This document shows, one piece after another, positions 54,140 to 63,047 of a stretch of DNA of 64,000 nucleotides. The notes beneath the pieces are model-generated. The model saw only the letters and a list, made by a program, of their open reading frames with translations. It made no database searches and had not been told where the DNA came from. Origin of the DNA: Actinoplanes sp. NBRC 103695 (GTDB lineage Bacteria; Actinomycetota; Actinomycetes; Mycobacteriales; Micromonosporaceae). The position numbers and the translations under genes were made by a program. Position 1 is the first letter of the stretch, and every line of letters begins with the position of its first letter. The stretch spans positions 45,010 through 109,009 of the forward strand of contig NZ_BSTL01000005.1 in assembly GCF_030269485.1 (NCBI RefSeq), in the 5' to 3' direction.

Positions 54140-55857
54140 ACGTACTCCCAGGTCAGCTCGATCGGTCGGGGGCGCGGGAGCGGGGCGGCCCGGCGTTCCC
54201 ACGGCGCGGCGAAGGGCAGGAAGGCCGGGAGGAAGTCGGCCACCAGGGCGGCCTGCTCGGCGGCGACGTCCGCGTCGGCGTCCACGTCGTTCAGGCAGAA
54301 CGTGTCCAGGTGGCGGTCGCGCATCAGCCGGGCCAGCCGGAACGGTGTGTGCGGCGAGGCGAGGTCCAGATAGGCGTACGCGATCGCGCCCGGCGCCGCC
54401 CGCCCGGTCAGGTACGCGTAGTACTGCTGCAGCGAGGACAGCATCGCCACGTCGTCGGGGTGCCGGAACCGGTGCCCGGCGGTTGCCGCCACCTGCTCGG
54501 CGAACCGGTCGGCGATCTCGGTCAGCACGCTCCGCCGCGACGGGTGCGGGGTGTGCATCATCCGGTGGGACAGCACCCGGCCGAACGCCTCCTCGATCAG
54601 CCGCCGGTTGTTCTTCCCGGAACTGGCCGTCGGGGCGTCCGCGACCTCCCGCGGCAGCGAGCCGATCCGCGCCGTCGACGGGAAGAACCGGGTCAGCCCG
54701 CCCGGCGTGAAGAACATGTCCGGCGCCACCGGGCGGCCCAGCAGCACGTCGTCGTTGAGGTAGAGGAAATGCTCGGCCAGGCCCGGGATGTGGTGCAGGC
54801 GGGTCTCGATGGCCTGCGAGTTGAACGTGGGCAGTGCGCCGGTCGTACCGAAGATCTCCCGGTGCGCGACCACGGTCACGTCCGGGTGGGCGGAGTCCAG
54901 CCAGGACGGCACCTGATCGTCGGTGACCAGGAAGATCCGCCGGATCCACGGCGCGAAGCAGTGCACCGACCGCAGCGCGAAACGCAGCTCGTCCCGGGAG
55001 GTGTACCGGGACGCGCTCGCGGCCTGCGGATGCGCGGCGGCCCACGGGTTCGCGGCGAGCGCCCGGTCCTTGCGCCGCCGCCAGTCCGGGTCGGCGCCGT
55101 CCACCCAGGTGAACACGGCGTCCACCGGGAAGCGGATGCGCTCCGGCGCGGCCATCGTGAACACCCGCCGGGTGCGGTACGGGGTGCGGTGCGGGGCGCT
55201 GTCGAACGGCGCGCTGTCGAACGGCGCGCAGAAGTCGCCGAAGGCCGATTCGAACGCCGTCACCGCCCGGTCGTCCTTGGCCACCACGTCGGCCACCGGG
55301 TTGCTCCGCGGCGCGGTCAACGTCCCGTCCCGCTCCAGCCAGAACTCGACGTCGCAGCCGAACTCGTCGCCGAGCACCAGGCCGCCGCCCGGGTCGGTGA
55401 CCGGCCAGCACACCCGCCACACCAGGCCGGACCGGCCGAGGCGGCGCAACCGCCCGGCGCCCGGCAGCGTGACGTCCCGCAGCAGTGGCAGCACCCGTTC
55501 CCGGTCCGGTTCCGGTACGGCCACCGCGGTGTGCGTGAAGGACGCGTTCGGCACCCGGAACCAGTCCACGCCCGCCGCGGAGAGCAGCTCGGTCACCCGG
55601 TCGACGTTGTCCCGGCGCACCTGTGCGGGGCTGGCTGCCGCGACCGACCGGGCGGTGACGGGGCCGTTCGCCGTGCGTACCCGGAAAAGCCCCGGACCGG
55701 CCGCGCGCGGAAGCGGGCCGATCGGCGGAACCACCCGCCGGGCCAGCCGCAGCCGCCCGCCCGGCGCCGATCGCGGAAGAACGTGCCGCTCGACCACCCG
55801 GAGCAACCGGCGGCGCAGCGGCCACGGCGCGCGTCGCAGGATCCGCCGCAGCCGCAC
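54136..55857 (-). CDS. Stealth family sugar-phosphate transferase
   Basis: A 573-residue Stealth protein. CR1 is VDAVFTWVDGADPDW (about residue 244); CR2 includes SRYTSRDELRFALRSVHCFA, RRIFLVTDDQVPSWL, THNSQAIE-like FNSQAIETRLHHIP and HFLYLNDDVLLGRP; CR3/CR4 follow with MMHTPHPSRRSVL and LNDVDADADV. Stealth enzymes are hexose-1-phosphate transferases in capsule and teichoic-like polymer synthesis. GTG 55857 with a GGAGG SD. Coupled to the acyltransferase. Confidence 0.92.
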   Translation of the reverse strand: MRLRRILRRAPWPLRRRLLRVVERHVLPRSAPGGRLRLARRVVPPIGPLPRAAGPGLFRVRTANGPVTARSVAAASPAQVRRDNVDRVTELLSAAGVDWFRVPNASFTHTAVAVPEPDRERVLPLLRDVTLPGAGRLRRLGRSGLVWRVCWPVTDPGGGLVLGDEFGCDVEFWLERDGTLTAPRSNPVADVVAKDDRAVTAFESAFGDFCAPFDSAPFDSAPHRTPYRTRRVFTMAAPERIRFPVDAVFTWVDGADPDWRRRKDRALAANPWAAAHPQAASASRYTSRDELRFALRSVHCFAPWIRRIFLVTDDQVPSWLDSAHPDVTVVAHREIFGTTGALPTFNSQAIETRLHHIPGLAEHFLYLNDDVLLGRPVAPDMFFTPGGLTRFFPSTARIGSLPREVADAPTASSGKNNRRLIEEAFGRVLSHRMMHTPHPSRRSVLTEIADRFAEQVAATAGHRFRHPDDVAMLSSLQQYYAYLTGRAAPGAIAYAYLDLASPHTPFRLARLMRDRHLDTFCLNDVDADADVAAEQAALVADFLPAFLPFAAPWERRAAPLPRPRPIELTWEYV

Positions 55858-56063
55858 GTGTCGCCTCCTCCGCCCCCGGTGTCCGGTCTCAGACGCCTCA
55901 ACGGGCGCGCGGGGGGCGAGGTTGCGGTCGATATCGACCCATCTGCACCGGAGACCCCTACGGGTACGGTCCGGCGAAAGACCGATGCGCGCCCTTGCGC
56001 CCGGGGCGCATGGTGGAGTCCGGTGCCCGCTTTTCGAGCGGGCCTGGCTTCGGAGGGCAAGTC

Positions 56064-56303
56064 ATGGGCAAGGGCATCGCATATCTGGTGGCCATGATCG
56101 CCGGTGTGATCGTGGTGGGGTGGGTCGCGGTCAACGTGCTGCACTTCCTGCTCGGCTGGATCGGCTACCTGATCGTCGGCGCGCTGGTGGTCGGCGGCGG
56201 CGTGTGGGTCTACGGCAAGGTCAAGAAGGAGATCGCCCCCGGCACCCGCACCCAGCGGCGCATCGAGGCGGCCGCGAAGACCTATCGGATGCGGAACCGG
56301 TAG
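56064..56303 (+). CDS. Small membrane protein upstream of ffh
   Basis: A 79-residue protein with two hydrophobic segments (about residues 5-27 and 30-48), then a Lys/Arg-rich cytoplasmic tail. ATG 56064 is preceded by GGAGGG (56052-56057). No family recognised. It lies 30 nt before ffh and may share its transcript. Confidence 0.8.
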   Translation: MGKGIAYLVAMIAGVIVVGWVAVNVLHFLLGWIGYLIVGALVVGGGVWVYGKVKKEIAPGTRTQRRIEAAAKTYRMRNR

Positions 56304-56333
56304 CCCCGGCGTCGCCAGGCTAGGCTTGCGGTC

Positions 56334-57902
56334 GTGTTCGACAACCTCAGTGACCGCCTCAACGGCATCTTCACCAAGCTCCGCGGCAAGGGGAAGCTGA
56401 CCGACGCCGACATCGACGCCACCTCGCGCGAGATCCGCCTTGCGCTGCTGGAGGCGGATGTCGCCCTGCCGGTGGTCAGGTCGTTCATCACCTCGCTGAA
56501 GGAGAAGGCGCGCGGCGCCGACGTCTCCCAGGCGCTCAACCCGGCGCAGCAGTTCATCAAGATCGTCCACGAGGAGCTCATCGAGATCCTCGGCGGCGAG
56601 GGCCGGCGGCTGCAGTTCGCCAAGCAGCCACCGACCGTGATCATGCTGGCCGGCCTCCAGGGCTCCGGCAAGACCACGCTGGCCGGCAAGCTGTCCCGCT
56701 GGCTCAAGGGCCAGGGCCACCAGCCGTTGCTGGTCGCCTGTGACCTCCAGCGCCCCAACGCGGTCAACCAGCTCCAGGTGCTGGCCGGCCGGGCCGGGGT
56801 GGAGATCTACGCCCCCTCGCCCGGCAACGGCGTGGGCGACCCGGTGCAGGTCGCCCGCGACGCCATCGACGTCGCCCGCCGCCAGGCGAAAGACATCGTC
56901 ATCGTCGACACCGCCGGCCGCCTCGGTATCGACGCCGAGATGATGCAGCAGGCCCGCGACATCCGCGACGCGGTCAACCCCGACGAGGTCATCTTCGTCA
57001 TCGACGCCATGGTCGGCCAGGACGCGGTGACCACCGCGGAGGCCTTCCGCGACGGCGTCGGCATCACCGGCGTGGTGCTCTCCAAGCTCGACGGTGACGC
57101 CCGCGGTGGCGCGGCGCTCTCCGTCCGGCACGTCACCGGCGAGCCGATCCTCTTCGCGTCCACGGGTGAGAAACTCGAGGACTTCGACGTCTTCCACCCC
57201 GACCGGATGGCCAGCCGGATCCTCGGCATGGGCGACGTTCTGACCCTCATCGAGCAGGCCGAGACGGCCTTCGACGAGGATCAGAAGGAGAAGATGACGG
57301 CGAAACTGCTCGGGGGCGAGCAGTTCACGCTGGAGGACTTCCTCGAGCAGTTGATGGCGGTCCGCCGGATGGGCCCGATCGCCAACATCCTCGGCATGAT
57401 GCCCGGCATGGGCCAGATGAAAGACCAGCTGGCCGAGCTGGACGACAAGCACTTCGACCGGGTCACCGCGATCATCCGCTCGATGACCCCCGGCGAGCGC
57501 ACCAACCCGAAGATCATCAACGGCTCCCGCCGGGCCCGCATCGCCAACGGCTCCGGCGTCACCGTCATGGACGTCAACCAGCTGCTCAACCGCTTCACCG
57601 ACGCGCAGAAGATGATGAAGCAGATGGGCGGCATGATGGGCCTGCCCGGCGCCGGTGGCCGTCGTAAGGCGACCAAGAGCCCGAAGAACAAGCGCAAGGG
57701 TACGAAGGGCGGCGGTCGCGGCCCGCGTCCGGGCGGTCTGCCCCGCGGTGGCGGCATGCCGCAGCTGCCGCCGGGCTTCGACCCGAGCGCCCTGGCCGGC
57801 GGGGATGGCGCCCAGGGTCTGCCGCCGGGCTTCCGGCTGCCCAACCTGGACTTCAACAAGCTGACGCGCCCGCCCAACCGCGACGACGACGACAAGAAAT
57901 AG
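56334..57902 (+). CDS. ffh: Signal recognition particle protein Ffh
   Basis: A 522-residue SRP54 GTPase that binds signal peptides and 4.5S RNA. N domain MFDNLSDRLNGIFTKLRGKG; G domain with GLQGSGKTTLAGKL (about 106), DLQRPNAVNQL, DTAGRLGIDAEM and SKLDGDARGG; Met-rich M domain from about 300 (MMPGMGQMKDQL, GSRRARIANGSG, MMKQMGGMMG). A Gly/Lys/Pro-rich C-terminal tail of about 80 residues extends beyond typical Ffh. Works with FtsY (33468). Confidence 0.97.
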   Translation: MFDNLSDRLNGIFTKLRGKGKLTDADIDATSREIRLALLEADVALPVVRSFITSLKEKARGADVSQALNPAQQFIKIVHEELIEILGGEGRRLQFAKQPPTVIMLAGLQGSGKTTLAGKLSRWLKGQGHQPLLVACDLQRPNAVNQLQVLAGRAGVEIYAPSPGNGVGDPVQVARDAIDVARRQAKDIVIVDTAGRLGIDAEMMQQARDIRDAVNPDEVIFVIDAMVGQDAVTTAEAFRDGVGITGVVLSKLDGDARGGAALSVRHVTGEPILFASTGEKLEDFDVFHPDRMASRILGMGDVLTLIEQAETAFDEDQKEKMTAKLLGGEQFTLEDFLEQLMAVRRMGPIANILGMMPGMGQMKDQLAELDDKHFDRVTAIIRSMTPGERTNPKIINGSRRARIANGSGVTVMDVNQLLNRFTDAQKMMKQMGGMMGLPGAGGRRKATKSPKNKRKGTKGGGRGPRPGGLPRGGGMPQLPPGFDPSALAGGDGAQGLPPGFRLPNLDFNKLTRPPNRDDDDKK

Positions 57903-57906
57903 GCGG

Positions 57907-57921
57907 GAGACAACTAGTCTC
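57907..57921 (+). promoter_or_regulatory. Hairpin covering the Uma2 ribosome binding site
   Basis: GAGAC-aacta-GTCTC sits directly before ATG 57922 and includes the GGGAGA ribosome binding sequence in its left arm. Pairing would hide the SD. Only 5 bp long, so an effect is a guess. Confidence 0.45.
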
Positions 57922-58554
57922 ATGTCTAGTAGCATCGGCGGCACCCCTCGTGAGGAGCTGCCGATGCTTGTCGCCCCTGAACTGCTGGACGGTCGGAATC
58001 TGACGGTCGCCGACGTGGCGAACCTTCCCGAGGATCTTCACTATGAGTTGATCAACGGAAGGCTTGTCTTGTCCCCCTCGGCAACGCCCTTTCATCAGTA
58101 CGCCTCGGCCGAGTTGCTCGTGGCTCTCCGGCAGGGCTGCCCGCGGGATCTGATGGTGACCTTCGATCAGTCGGTGATGGTGGACGGTCAGAACGAGCCG
58201 CGTCCCGATCTTGTCGTGATCGAGAAGAGCGGCGCCGGTGGATCACCTGTCCTCGCGGCCGACGTCCTGCTGGCCGTCGAGGTGGTCTCTCGGGATTCGG
58301 TCACTCGCGACCTGCGGGACAAGCAGAAGCTCTACGCCTACGGCGGGATCCCGTCCTACTGGCTGCTCGACCCGCTCGGCGTGCGGGTCACCTTCACTCA
58401 GTTCTTGCTCGGTGAAGGTGGCGTCTACCACCGTCACCTGCACGCCGACGATGTGGTCACGGTCGATGTTCCCTGGGAGGTCACGATCGATCTCCCGGCG
58501 CTGACGCGTGAGCGGGACGACCTCTACCGGCGGACGGGTCGCTCCGCGGTCTGA
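57922..58554 (+). CDS. Uma2 family endonuclease (PD-(D/E)xK fold)
   Basis: A 210-residue Uma2/DUF820 protein. Restriction-like core: ELINGRLVLSPSATPFHQYA, NEPRPDLVVIEKSG (catalytic Asp), LLAVEVVSRDSVTRDLRDKQ (Glu and Lys region), YAYGGIPSYWLLDP. These proteins are widespread in actinomycetes and cyanobacteria with unknown DNA targets. Codon use is less GC-biased than the flanking housekeeping genes, consistent with mobility. It starts 20 nt after ffh. Confidence 0.9.
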   Translation: MSSSIGGTPREELPMLVAPELLDGRNLTVADVANLPEDLHYELINGRLVLSPSATPFHQYASAELLVALRQGCPRDLMVTFDQSVMVDGQNEPRPDLVVIEKSGAGGSPVLAADVLLAVEVVSRDSVTRDLRDKQKLYAYGGIPSYWLLDPLGVRVTFTQFLLGEGGVYHRHLHADDVVTVDVPWEVTIDLPALTRERDDLYRRTGRSAV

Positions 58555-58583
58555 CCGCTTCGCCACCCGCCCGCCAGGTTGGG

Positions 58584-58994
58584 TCAGGCGTCCTGGAGGG
58601 CGATCACCCGGGCGTTCCACGGGCAGTAGGAGTCGGACGTGATGGAGTGGCTCTCGACATCCTCAGGTGTGCCGTCGCAGATCTCGATGGACTGCTCGAC
58701 CTGGCGGGTGTTGTCCAGGTGCCAGGTCCAGCCGGTGTTCTCGTTCGCGGCGCCGTAGACGATGGTGCCGTGCGGGTGGGTCGCGTCGCCCTCGGTGCCG
58801 GCGAGCTGGGCCCGGGCCGAGGCGATGGACGCCGGGTCGGTGAGGACGGCCTTGAAGGTGGAGCTGTTCGGGTGTTCGTAGGTGACAACCACGCCGGCGG
58901 CGTTCGTCTCGGCGGCCATCGCGGGAACCGCCGCGGCGGCGCCTGCGGCCAGGGTGGCCGCGATCAGCAGCGGGACGGCTGTGCGCTTCTTCAT
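58584..58994 (-). CDS. Secreted BP74-like domain protein
   Basis: A 136-residue secreted protein. Signal peptide MKKRTAVPLLIAATLAAGAA... with probable cleavage after AMA (about residue 27). The mature part FKAVLTDPASIASARAQLAG, THPHGTIVYG, TGWTWHLDNTRQVEQSIEIC and SYCPWNARVIAL follows the N-terminal domain of BP74, a Dictyostelium calmodulin-binding protein, whose bacterial members are small secreted proteins of unknown role. ATG 58994 is chosen so that the product starts with the signal peptide. Confidence 0.82.
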   Translation of the reverse strand: MKKRTAVPLLIAATLAAGAAAAVPAMAAETNAAGVVVTYEHPNSSTFKAVLTDPASIASARAQLAGTEGDATHPHGTIVYGAANENTGWTWHLDNTRQVEQSIEICDGTPEDVESHSITSDSYCPWNARVIALQDA

Positions 58995-59116
58995 TGCGTC
59001 TCCTTCGCTAGGGAACACTGTCCACAACGGACCGGGCCGGGAGGGGTTCGGGCGAAGTAACGCGAATCATATTTTACGGACATCGAAGAAGCGCTGGTCA
59101 TGATAGGAACGACCCC

Positions 59117-60193
59117 GTGGCGTTGCATGTGCGTGGGGTTGTTCTGCCCGAGGGGGAAGTCCGCGATCTGTGGCTGGTAGGGGACCGGGTCACCTACGAG
59201 CCGGTACGCGGTGCCGAGACCGTCGCGAGTGAGGGCTGGATCCTGCCGGGTCTGGTCGACGCGCACTGCCACCTGGGCATCGCGCGCGGGCCGCGGCCGA
59301 TCACCGGACTCGACGAGGCTCGGGCGCTCGCCTACATCGACCGGGACGCCGGGGTGCTCGCGCTGCGGGACGCCGGCTCGCCGTACCCGTACCCGGAATT
59401 GGACGACGAACCGGACATCCCGCGTCTCGCCCGCGCGGGTAAGCACGTGGCCGCCCCGAAAAGGTATCTGCGGGACATCGGCATCGAGGTCGACGGCCCG
59501 GACGTCGCCGCGGCCGTGGCCGAGCAGGCCAAGGCCGGCACCGGCTGGGTGAAGATCGTGGGGGACTGGCTGGACCGGGACGCGGGCGACCTGGCGCCGT
59601 CCTGGGATCAGGCGACGATGACCGCCGCGGTCGAGGCCGCCCATGCCAACGGCGCGCGGGCGGCGGTGCACACGTTCTCCGAGGAGGGCGTGGCGATGAT
59701 GGTGCGGGCCGGCGTCGACTCGGTGGAGCACGGCACCGGCATCTCGCTGGACCTGGTGGACGAGATGGCGCGGCGCGGGACGGCGCTGGTGCCCACCATG
59801 ATCAACATCCTGACGTTCGGCGGGATCGCCGAGCAGGCAAGAGCCAAATTCGGCGGGTACGCCGACCACATGCTCGCGTTGCGTGACCGGTTCCCGGCGG
59901 TCGTCGGCGCGGCTTACGAGGCGGGCGTGCCGATCTATGTCGGCACCGACGCGGGCGGCGGCATCGAGCACGGGCTGGCCGCCGAGGAAATGCTGCTCCT
60001 GCGGCAGGCGGGGCTGCCGGCCGAGACCGTGCTGGCCGCCGCGAGCTGGGGTGCGAGGGAGTGGCTGGGCTTCCCGGGCCTGGTCGAGGGCGGCCTGGCC
60101 GACCTCGTCGTCTACCCCGAGGACCCCCGCGCCGACCTGCGCGTGGTCACCGCGCCGAGCCGCATCGTGCTCCGCGGGAACGTGATCAGGTAG
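59117..60193 (+). CDS. Amidohydrolase family protein
   Basis: A 358-residue metal-dependent hydrolase (TIM barrel). Metal ligands in order: LVDAHCHLG (H-x-H), GWVKIVGDW (Lys), RAAVHTFSEEG (His), SVEHGTGI (His), and YVGTDAGGG (Asp). All are present, so it should be active, possibly as an imidazolonepropionase- or prolidase-like enzyme. Substrate unknown. Divergent from the BP74-like gene and followed by proS 21 nt later. Confidence 0.9.
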   Translation: MALHVRGVVLPEGEVRDLWLVGDRVTYEPVRGAETVASEGWILPGLVDAHCHLGIARGPRPITGLDEARALAYIDRDAGVLALRDAGSPYPYPELDDEPDIPRLARAGKHVAAPKRYLRDIGIEVDGPDVAAAVAEQAKAGTGWVKIVGDWLDRDAGDLAPSWDQATMTAAVEAAHANGARAAVHTFSEEGVAMMVRAGVDSVEHGTGISLDLVDEMARRGTALVPTMINILTFGGIAEQARAKFGGYADHMLALRDRFPAVVGAAYEAGVPIYVGTDAGGGIEHGLAAEEMLLLRQAGLPAETVLAAASWGAREWLGFPGLVEGGLADLVVYPEDPRADLRVVTAPSRIVLRGNVIR

Positions 60194-60214
60194 GCCGCAT
60201 TAGGATGCTGCACC

Positions 60215-61621
60215 ATGGCTCGCGTGCTCACTCCCCGTGCGGAGGACTTCCCCCGCTGGTACCAGGATCTCATCGCCAAGGCGCAACTGGCCGACAACGG
60301 CCCGGTGCGCGGGACGATGGTGATCCGGCCGGCCGGTTACGCCATCTGGGAGCGCATGCAGTCCGAGATGGACGACCGGATCAAGGGGGCGGGCGGGCAG
60401 AACGCGTACTTCCCGCTCTTCATCCCGGAGTCGTACCTGCGCCGTGAGGCCGATCACGTGGAGGGCTTCTCGCCGGAGCTGGCCGTGGTCACCCACGCCG
60501 GTGGCAAGCAGCTCGCCGAGCCGCTGGTGGTGCGCCCGACCAGCGAGACCGTGATCGGCGAGTTCATGGCCAAGTGGGTCGACTCCTACCGTGACCTGCC
60601 GCTGCTGCTCAACCAATGGGCCAACGTGGTGCGCTGGGAACTGCGCCCGCGGACGTTCCTGCGCACCACCGAGTTCCTCTGGCAGGAGGGCCACACCGCG
60701 CACGCCACCGAGGCGGACGCGCGGGCCTACGCCCGGCAGATTCACTCCGACGTCTACGAGGACTTCATGGTCCAGGTGCTGGCCATGCCGGTCGTGCCGG
60801 GCCGCAAGACCAAGGGTGAGCGCTTCGCCGGCGCCACCAACACGATGACCCTCGAGGGCATGATGGGCGACACCAAGGCCCTGCAGATGGGCACGTCGCA
60901 CGAGCTGGGCCAGAACTTCGCCAAGGCCTTCGACATCTCGTTCACCTCGTCGTCGAGCACCGTCGAGCACGCCTGGACCACGTCCTGGGGCACGTCCACC
61001 CGGATGATGGGCGGCCTGATCATGAGCCACGGCGACGACAACGGACTGCGGCTTCCGCCGCGGCTGGCGCCGATCCAGGTGCAGGTCATGGTGGTCAAGG
61101 CGGGCGAGGGCGTCACGGAGGCGGCGGCCGCGCTGCGGGACGAGCTCAAGGCTTCCGGCGTACGCGTGAAGCTGGACGACCGTGCCGACATCCCCTTCGG
61201 CCGGCGCGCCGTGGACGCCGAACTGCAGGGCGTCCCGATCCGCCTGGAGGTCGGGCCGCGCGACCTGGCCAGTGGCAACGTGGTGCTGGCCCGCCGGATC
61301 GACGGCAGCAAGACGCCGGTCCCGCTGGCCGGGGTGGCCGCCGAGGTGGCCGCCGCGCTCGTCGCCGACCAGCAGCGCCTCTACGACGACGCGCTGGCCT
61401 TCCGCCAGGAGCGCACGGTCGACGTGAAGAGCCTGGCCGACGCGATCGAGGTGGCCCAGACCGGCTGGGCCCAGGTGCCCTGGTCGGCGGTCGGCGAGGA
61501 GGGCGAGCGCGAGGCGAACGGCAAGGCCGTCACGGTCCGCTGCCTGTTCCGGGAGGACGGCTCGATGCCCGACTCGGACACCGAGGACGGGCTCGTGGCG
61601 ATCCTGGCGCGCTCGTACTGA
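60215..61621 (+). CDS. proS: Prolyl-tRNA synthetase (short, eukaryote/archaeal-like type)
   Basis: A 468-residue class II aminoacyl-tRNA synthetase. Motif 2 RTFLRTTEFLWQEGHTAHAT, the ATP/Pro region TSETVIGEFMAKW and MGTSHELGQNFAKAF, and motif 3 TTSWGTSTRMMGGLIMSHGD are intact. There is no inserted editing domain, and the protein ends in the ProRS type-3 C-terminal domain with a terminal Tyr; the zinc Cys cluster seen in some members is absent. Overlaps DUF402 by 1 nt. Confidence 0.95.
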   Translation: MARVLTPRAEDFPRWYQDLIAKAQLADNGPVRGTMVIRPAGYAIWERMQSEMDDRIKGAGGQNAYFPLFIPESYLRREADHVEGFSPELAVVTHAGGKQLAEPLVVRPTSETVIGEFMAKWVDSYRDLPLLLNQWANVVRWELRPRTFLRTTEFLWQEGHTAHATEADARAYARQIHSDVYEDFMVQVLAMPVVPGRKTKGERFAGATNTMTLEGMMGDTKALQMGTSHELGQNFAKAFDISFTSSSSTVEHAWTTSWGTSTRMMGGLIMSHGDDNGLRLPPRLAPIQVQVMVVKAGEGVTEAAAALRDELKASGVRVKLDDRADIPFGRRAVDAELQGVPIRLEVGPRDLASGNVVLARRIDGSKTPVPLAGVAAEVAAALVADQQRLYDDALAFRQERTVDVKSLADAIEVAQTGWAQVPWSAVGEEGEREANGKAVTVRCLFREDGSMPDSDTEDGLVAILARSY

Positions 61622-62265
61622 TGGCCTTCGCTCCCGGGCAGGTCATCCTGCACCGCAACACCCGCCGGGGTCGCATCGCCTTCGCCCGCCCGGTCCGGGT
61701 GGTCTCCGACACCTCCCTCGGCCTGCTGGTCTGGATGGCCCGGCACACTCCGGTGATGTACGAGGTGGCGGCCGACGGCCGTGGCGCCCGCGGCCGCCCG
61801 TTCGCCGAGTGGGTCACGCTGCCCTACGAGCACCGTCCGGGGGAGTGGCAGGGTGCCGGCATCCTGATGCTCTTCCCGCCGGAGGCGGACCACTCGGTCT
61901 GGTGGTTCTGGACCGACGAGGGCGTGTTCGACGGCTGGTACGTGAACCTCGAGGAGCGCGTCGTCCGCTGGGCCGACGGCGACCTGGCCGGGGTGGACGT
62001 CATCGACCAGGATCTGGACGTGGTGGTCCGGCCGGACCGGACCTGGGAGTGGAAGGACGAGGACGAGTTCGCCGAGCGGCTCGCCTTCCCGGACCACTAC
62101 TGGGCCACCGACGAGCAGGCCATCCGCGCCGAGGGGCGGCGGGTGATCAAGATCGTCGAGGCGGGGGAGTTCCCGTTCGACGGCACCTGGACCGATTTCG
62201 TCCCGGACCCGTCCTGGGAGTTGCCCGAGCTGCCCGATGGGTGGGATCGCCCCGCTACGCGGTGA
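61621..62265 (+). CDS. DUF402 domain protein
   Basis: A 214-residue DUF402 (FomD-like) protein: HSVWWFWTDEGVFDGWYVNL and VDVIDQDLDVVVRPDRTWEW are characteristic, the latter carrying the acidic residues that bind metal in the family. DUF402 proteins include nucleoside-di- or -triphosphate phosphohydrolases. ATG 61621 uses the last A of the proS TGA (1-nt overlap), so it is coupled to proS. Confidence 0.88.
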   Translation: MAFAPGQVILHRNTRRGRIAFARPVRVVSDTSLGLLVWMARHTPVMYEVAADGRGARGRPFAEWVTLPYEHRPGEWQGAGILMLFPPEADHSVWWFWTDEGVFDGWYVNLEERVVRWADGDLAGVDVIDQDLDVVVRPDRTWEWKDEDEFAERLAFPDHYWATDEQAIRAEGRRVIKIVEAGEFPFDGTWTDFVPDPSWELPELPDGWDRPATR

Positions 62266-62447
62266 TTTTCAGGGCGGTTGGTGGGGGCACGGCCGCGTCT
62301 GGCAGAATGGACAGCTGGTATCGGTCCGCTCGAGGCGCCCTCTAACCCCTCGGTGCGGATCAGGTCCAGATGAGGCATCGGTCCCGCATCCCCACGCGGG
62401 TCTCCGTCGCCTCAACCCAAGCAAATCATTCGGGAGCGTAAAAGACC
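62266..62447. promoter_or_regulatory. Spacer upstream of rpsP
   Basis: A 182-bp region upstream of the rpsP-khpA-rimM-trmD operon. It contains gtccagatgaggcatcggtc and cgcatccccacgcgggtctc hairpin-like stretches, but no riboswitch or ribosomal-protein leader that I can name. The operon promoter is presumably here. Confidence 0.4.
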
Positions 62448-63047
62448 GTGGCCGTAAAGATCCGGCTCCTGCGGATGGGCAAGATCCGCAACCCGCAGTA
62501 CCGCATCGTCGTCGCCGACGCGCGCACCAAGCGCGACGGCCGTGCCATCGAGTACGTCGGCATCTACCACCCGAAGGAGGACCCTTCGCTGATCCAGGTC
62601 AAGTCCGACCGGGTTCAGCACTGGCTCTCCGTCGGCGCGCAGCCCAGCGAGGCCGTGCAGCGAATCCTGGAGAAGACCGGCGACTGGCAGCTGTTCAAGG
62701 GCCTGCCGGCCCCGCCGCCGCTGCTGGTGAAGGCTCCCAAGGAGGACCGCCAGGCGACGTACGAGGCCGAGGCCAAGGCTGCCGCCGGCGTCGAGACGCC
62801 GGCCAAGTCCACCAAGCCGGCGAAGAAGGCCACCAAGGCTGCCGCCGCGCCGGAGGCCAAGGCTGACGCCAAGGCCGCCGAGCCCAAGGCTGACGCCAAG
62901 GCCGACGAGGCCAAGCCCGCCGCCGCGCCGGAGGCCGCCGAGGCCAAGCCGGAGCAGACCAAGGCCGCCGACCCGGCCGAGCCCAACCGCGAGGCGGTTG
63001 CCGAGACGGCGGAGGACCCGGCCGGTGCCGGCGCCGACAAGAGCTGA
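62448..63047 (+). CDS. rpsP: 30S ribosomal protein S16 with long Ala/Lys-rich tail
   Basis: A 199-residue S16. The conserved part is residues 1 to about 85 ([54 protein letters not shown]). From about residue 100 on it is a low-complexity Ala/Lys/Glu/Pro tail, more than doubling the usual length, as in some other actinomycetes. GTG 62448 start after a 182-bp spacer that should hold the operon promoter. Confidence 0.96.
   Translation: MAVKIRLLRMGKIRNPQYRIVVADARTKRDGRAIEYVGIYHPKEDPSLIQVKSDRVQHWLSVGAQPSEAVQRILEKTGDWQLFKGLPAPPPLLVKAPKEDRQATYEAEAKAAAGVETPAKSTKPAKKATKAAAAPEAKADAKAAEPKADAKADEAKPAAAPEAAEAKPEQTKAADPAEPNREAVAETAEDPAGAGADKS

Noticed and set aside
52079..55825. A single 1248-codon gene covering acyltransferase and Stealth regions
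   Set aside because: The upstream half of that frame is Arg/Ala/Gly-rich shadow sequence; the true genes are two frames joined by a 4-nt GTGA overlap, each with family motifs.
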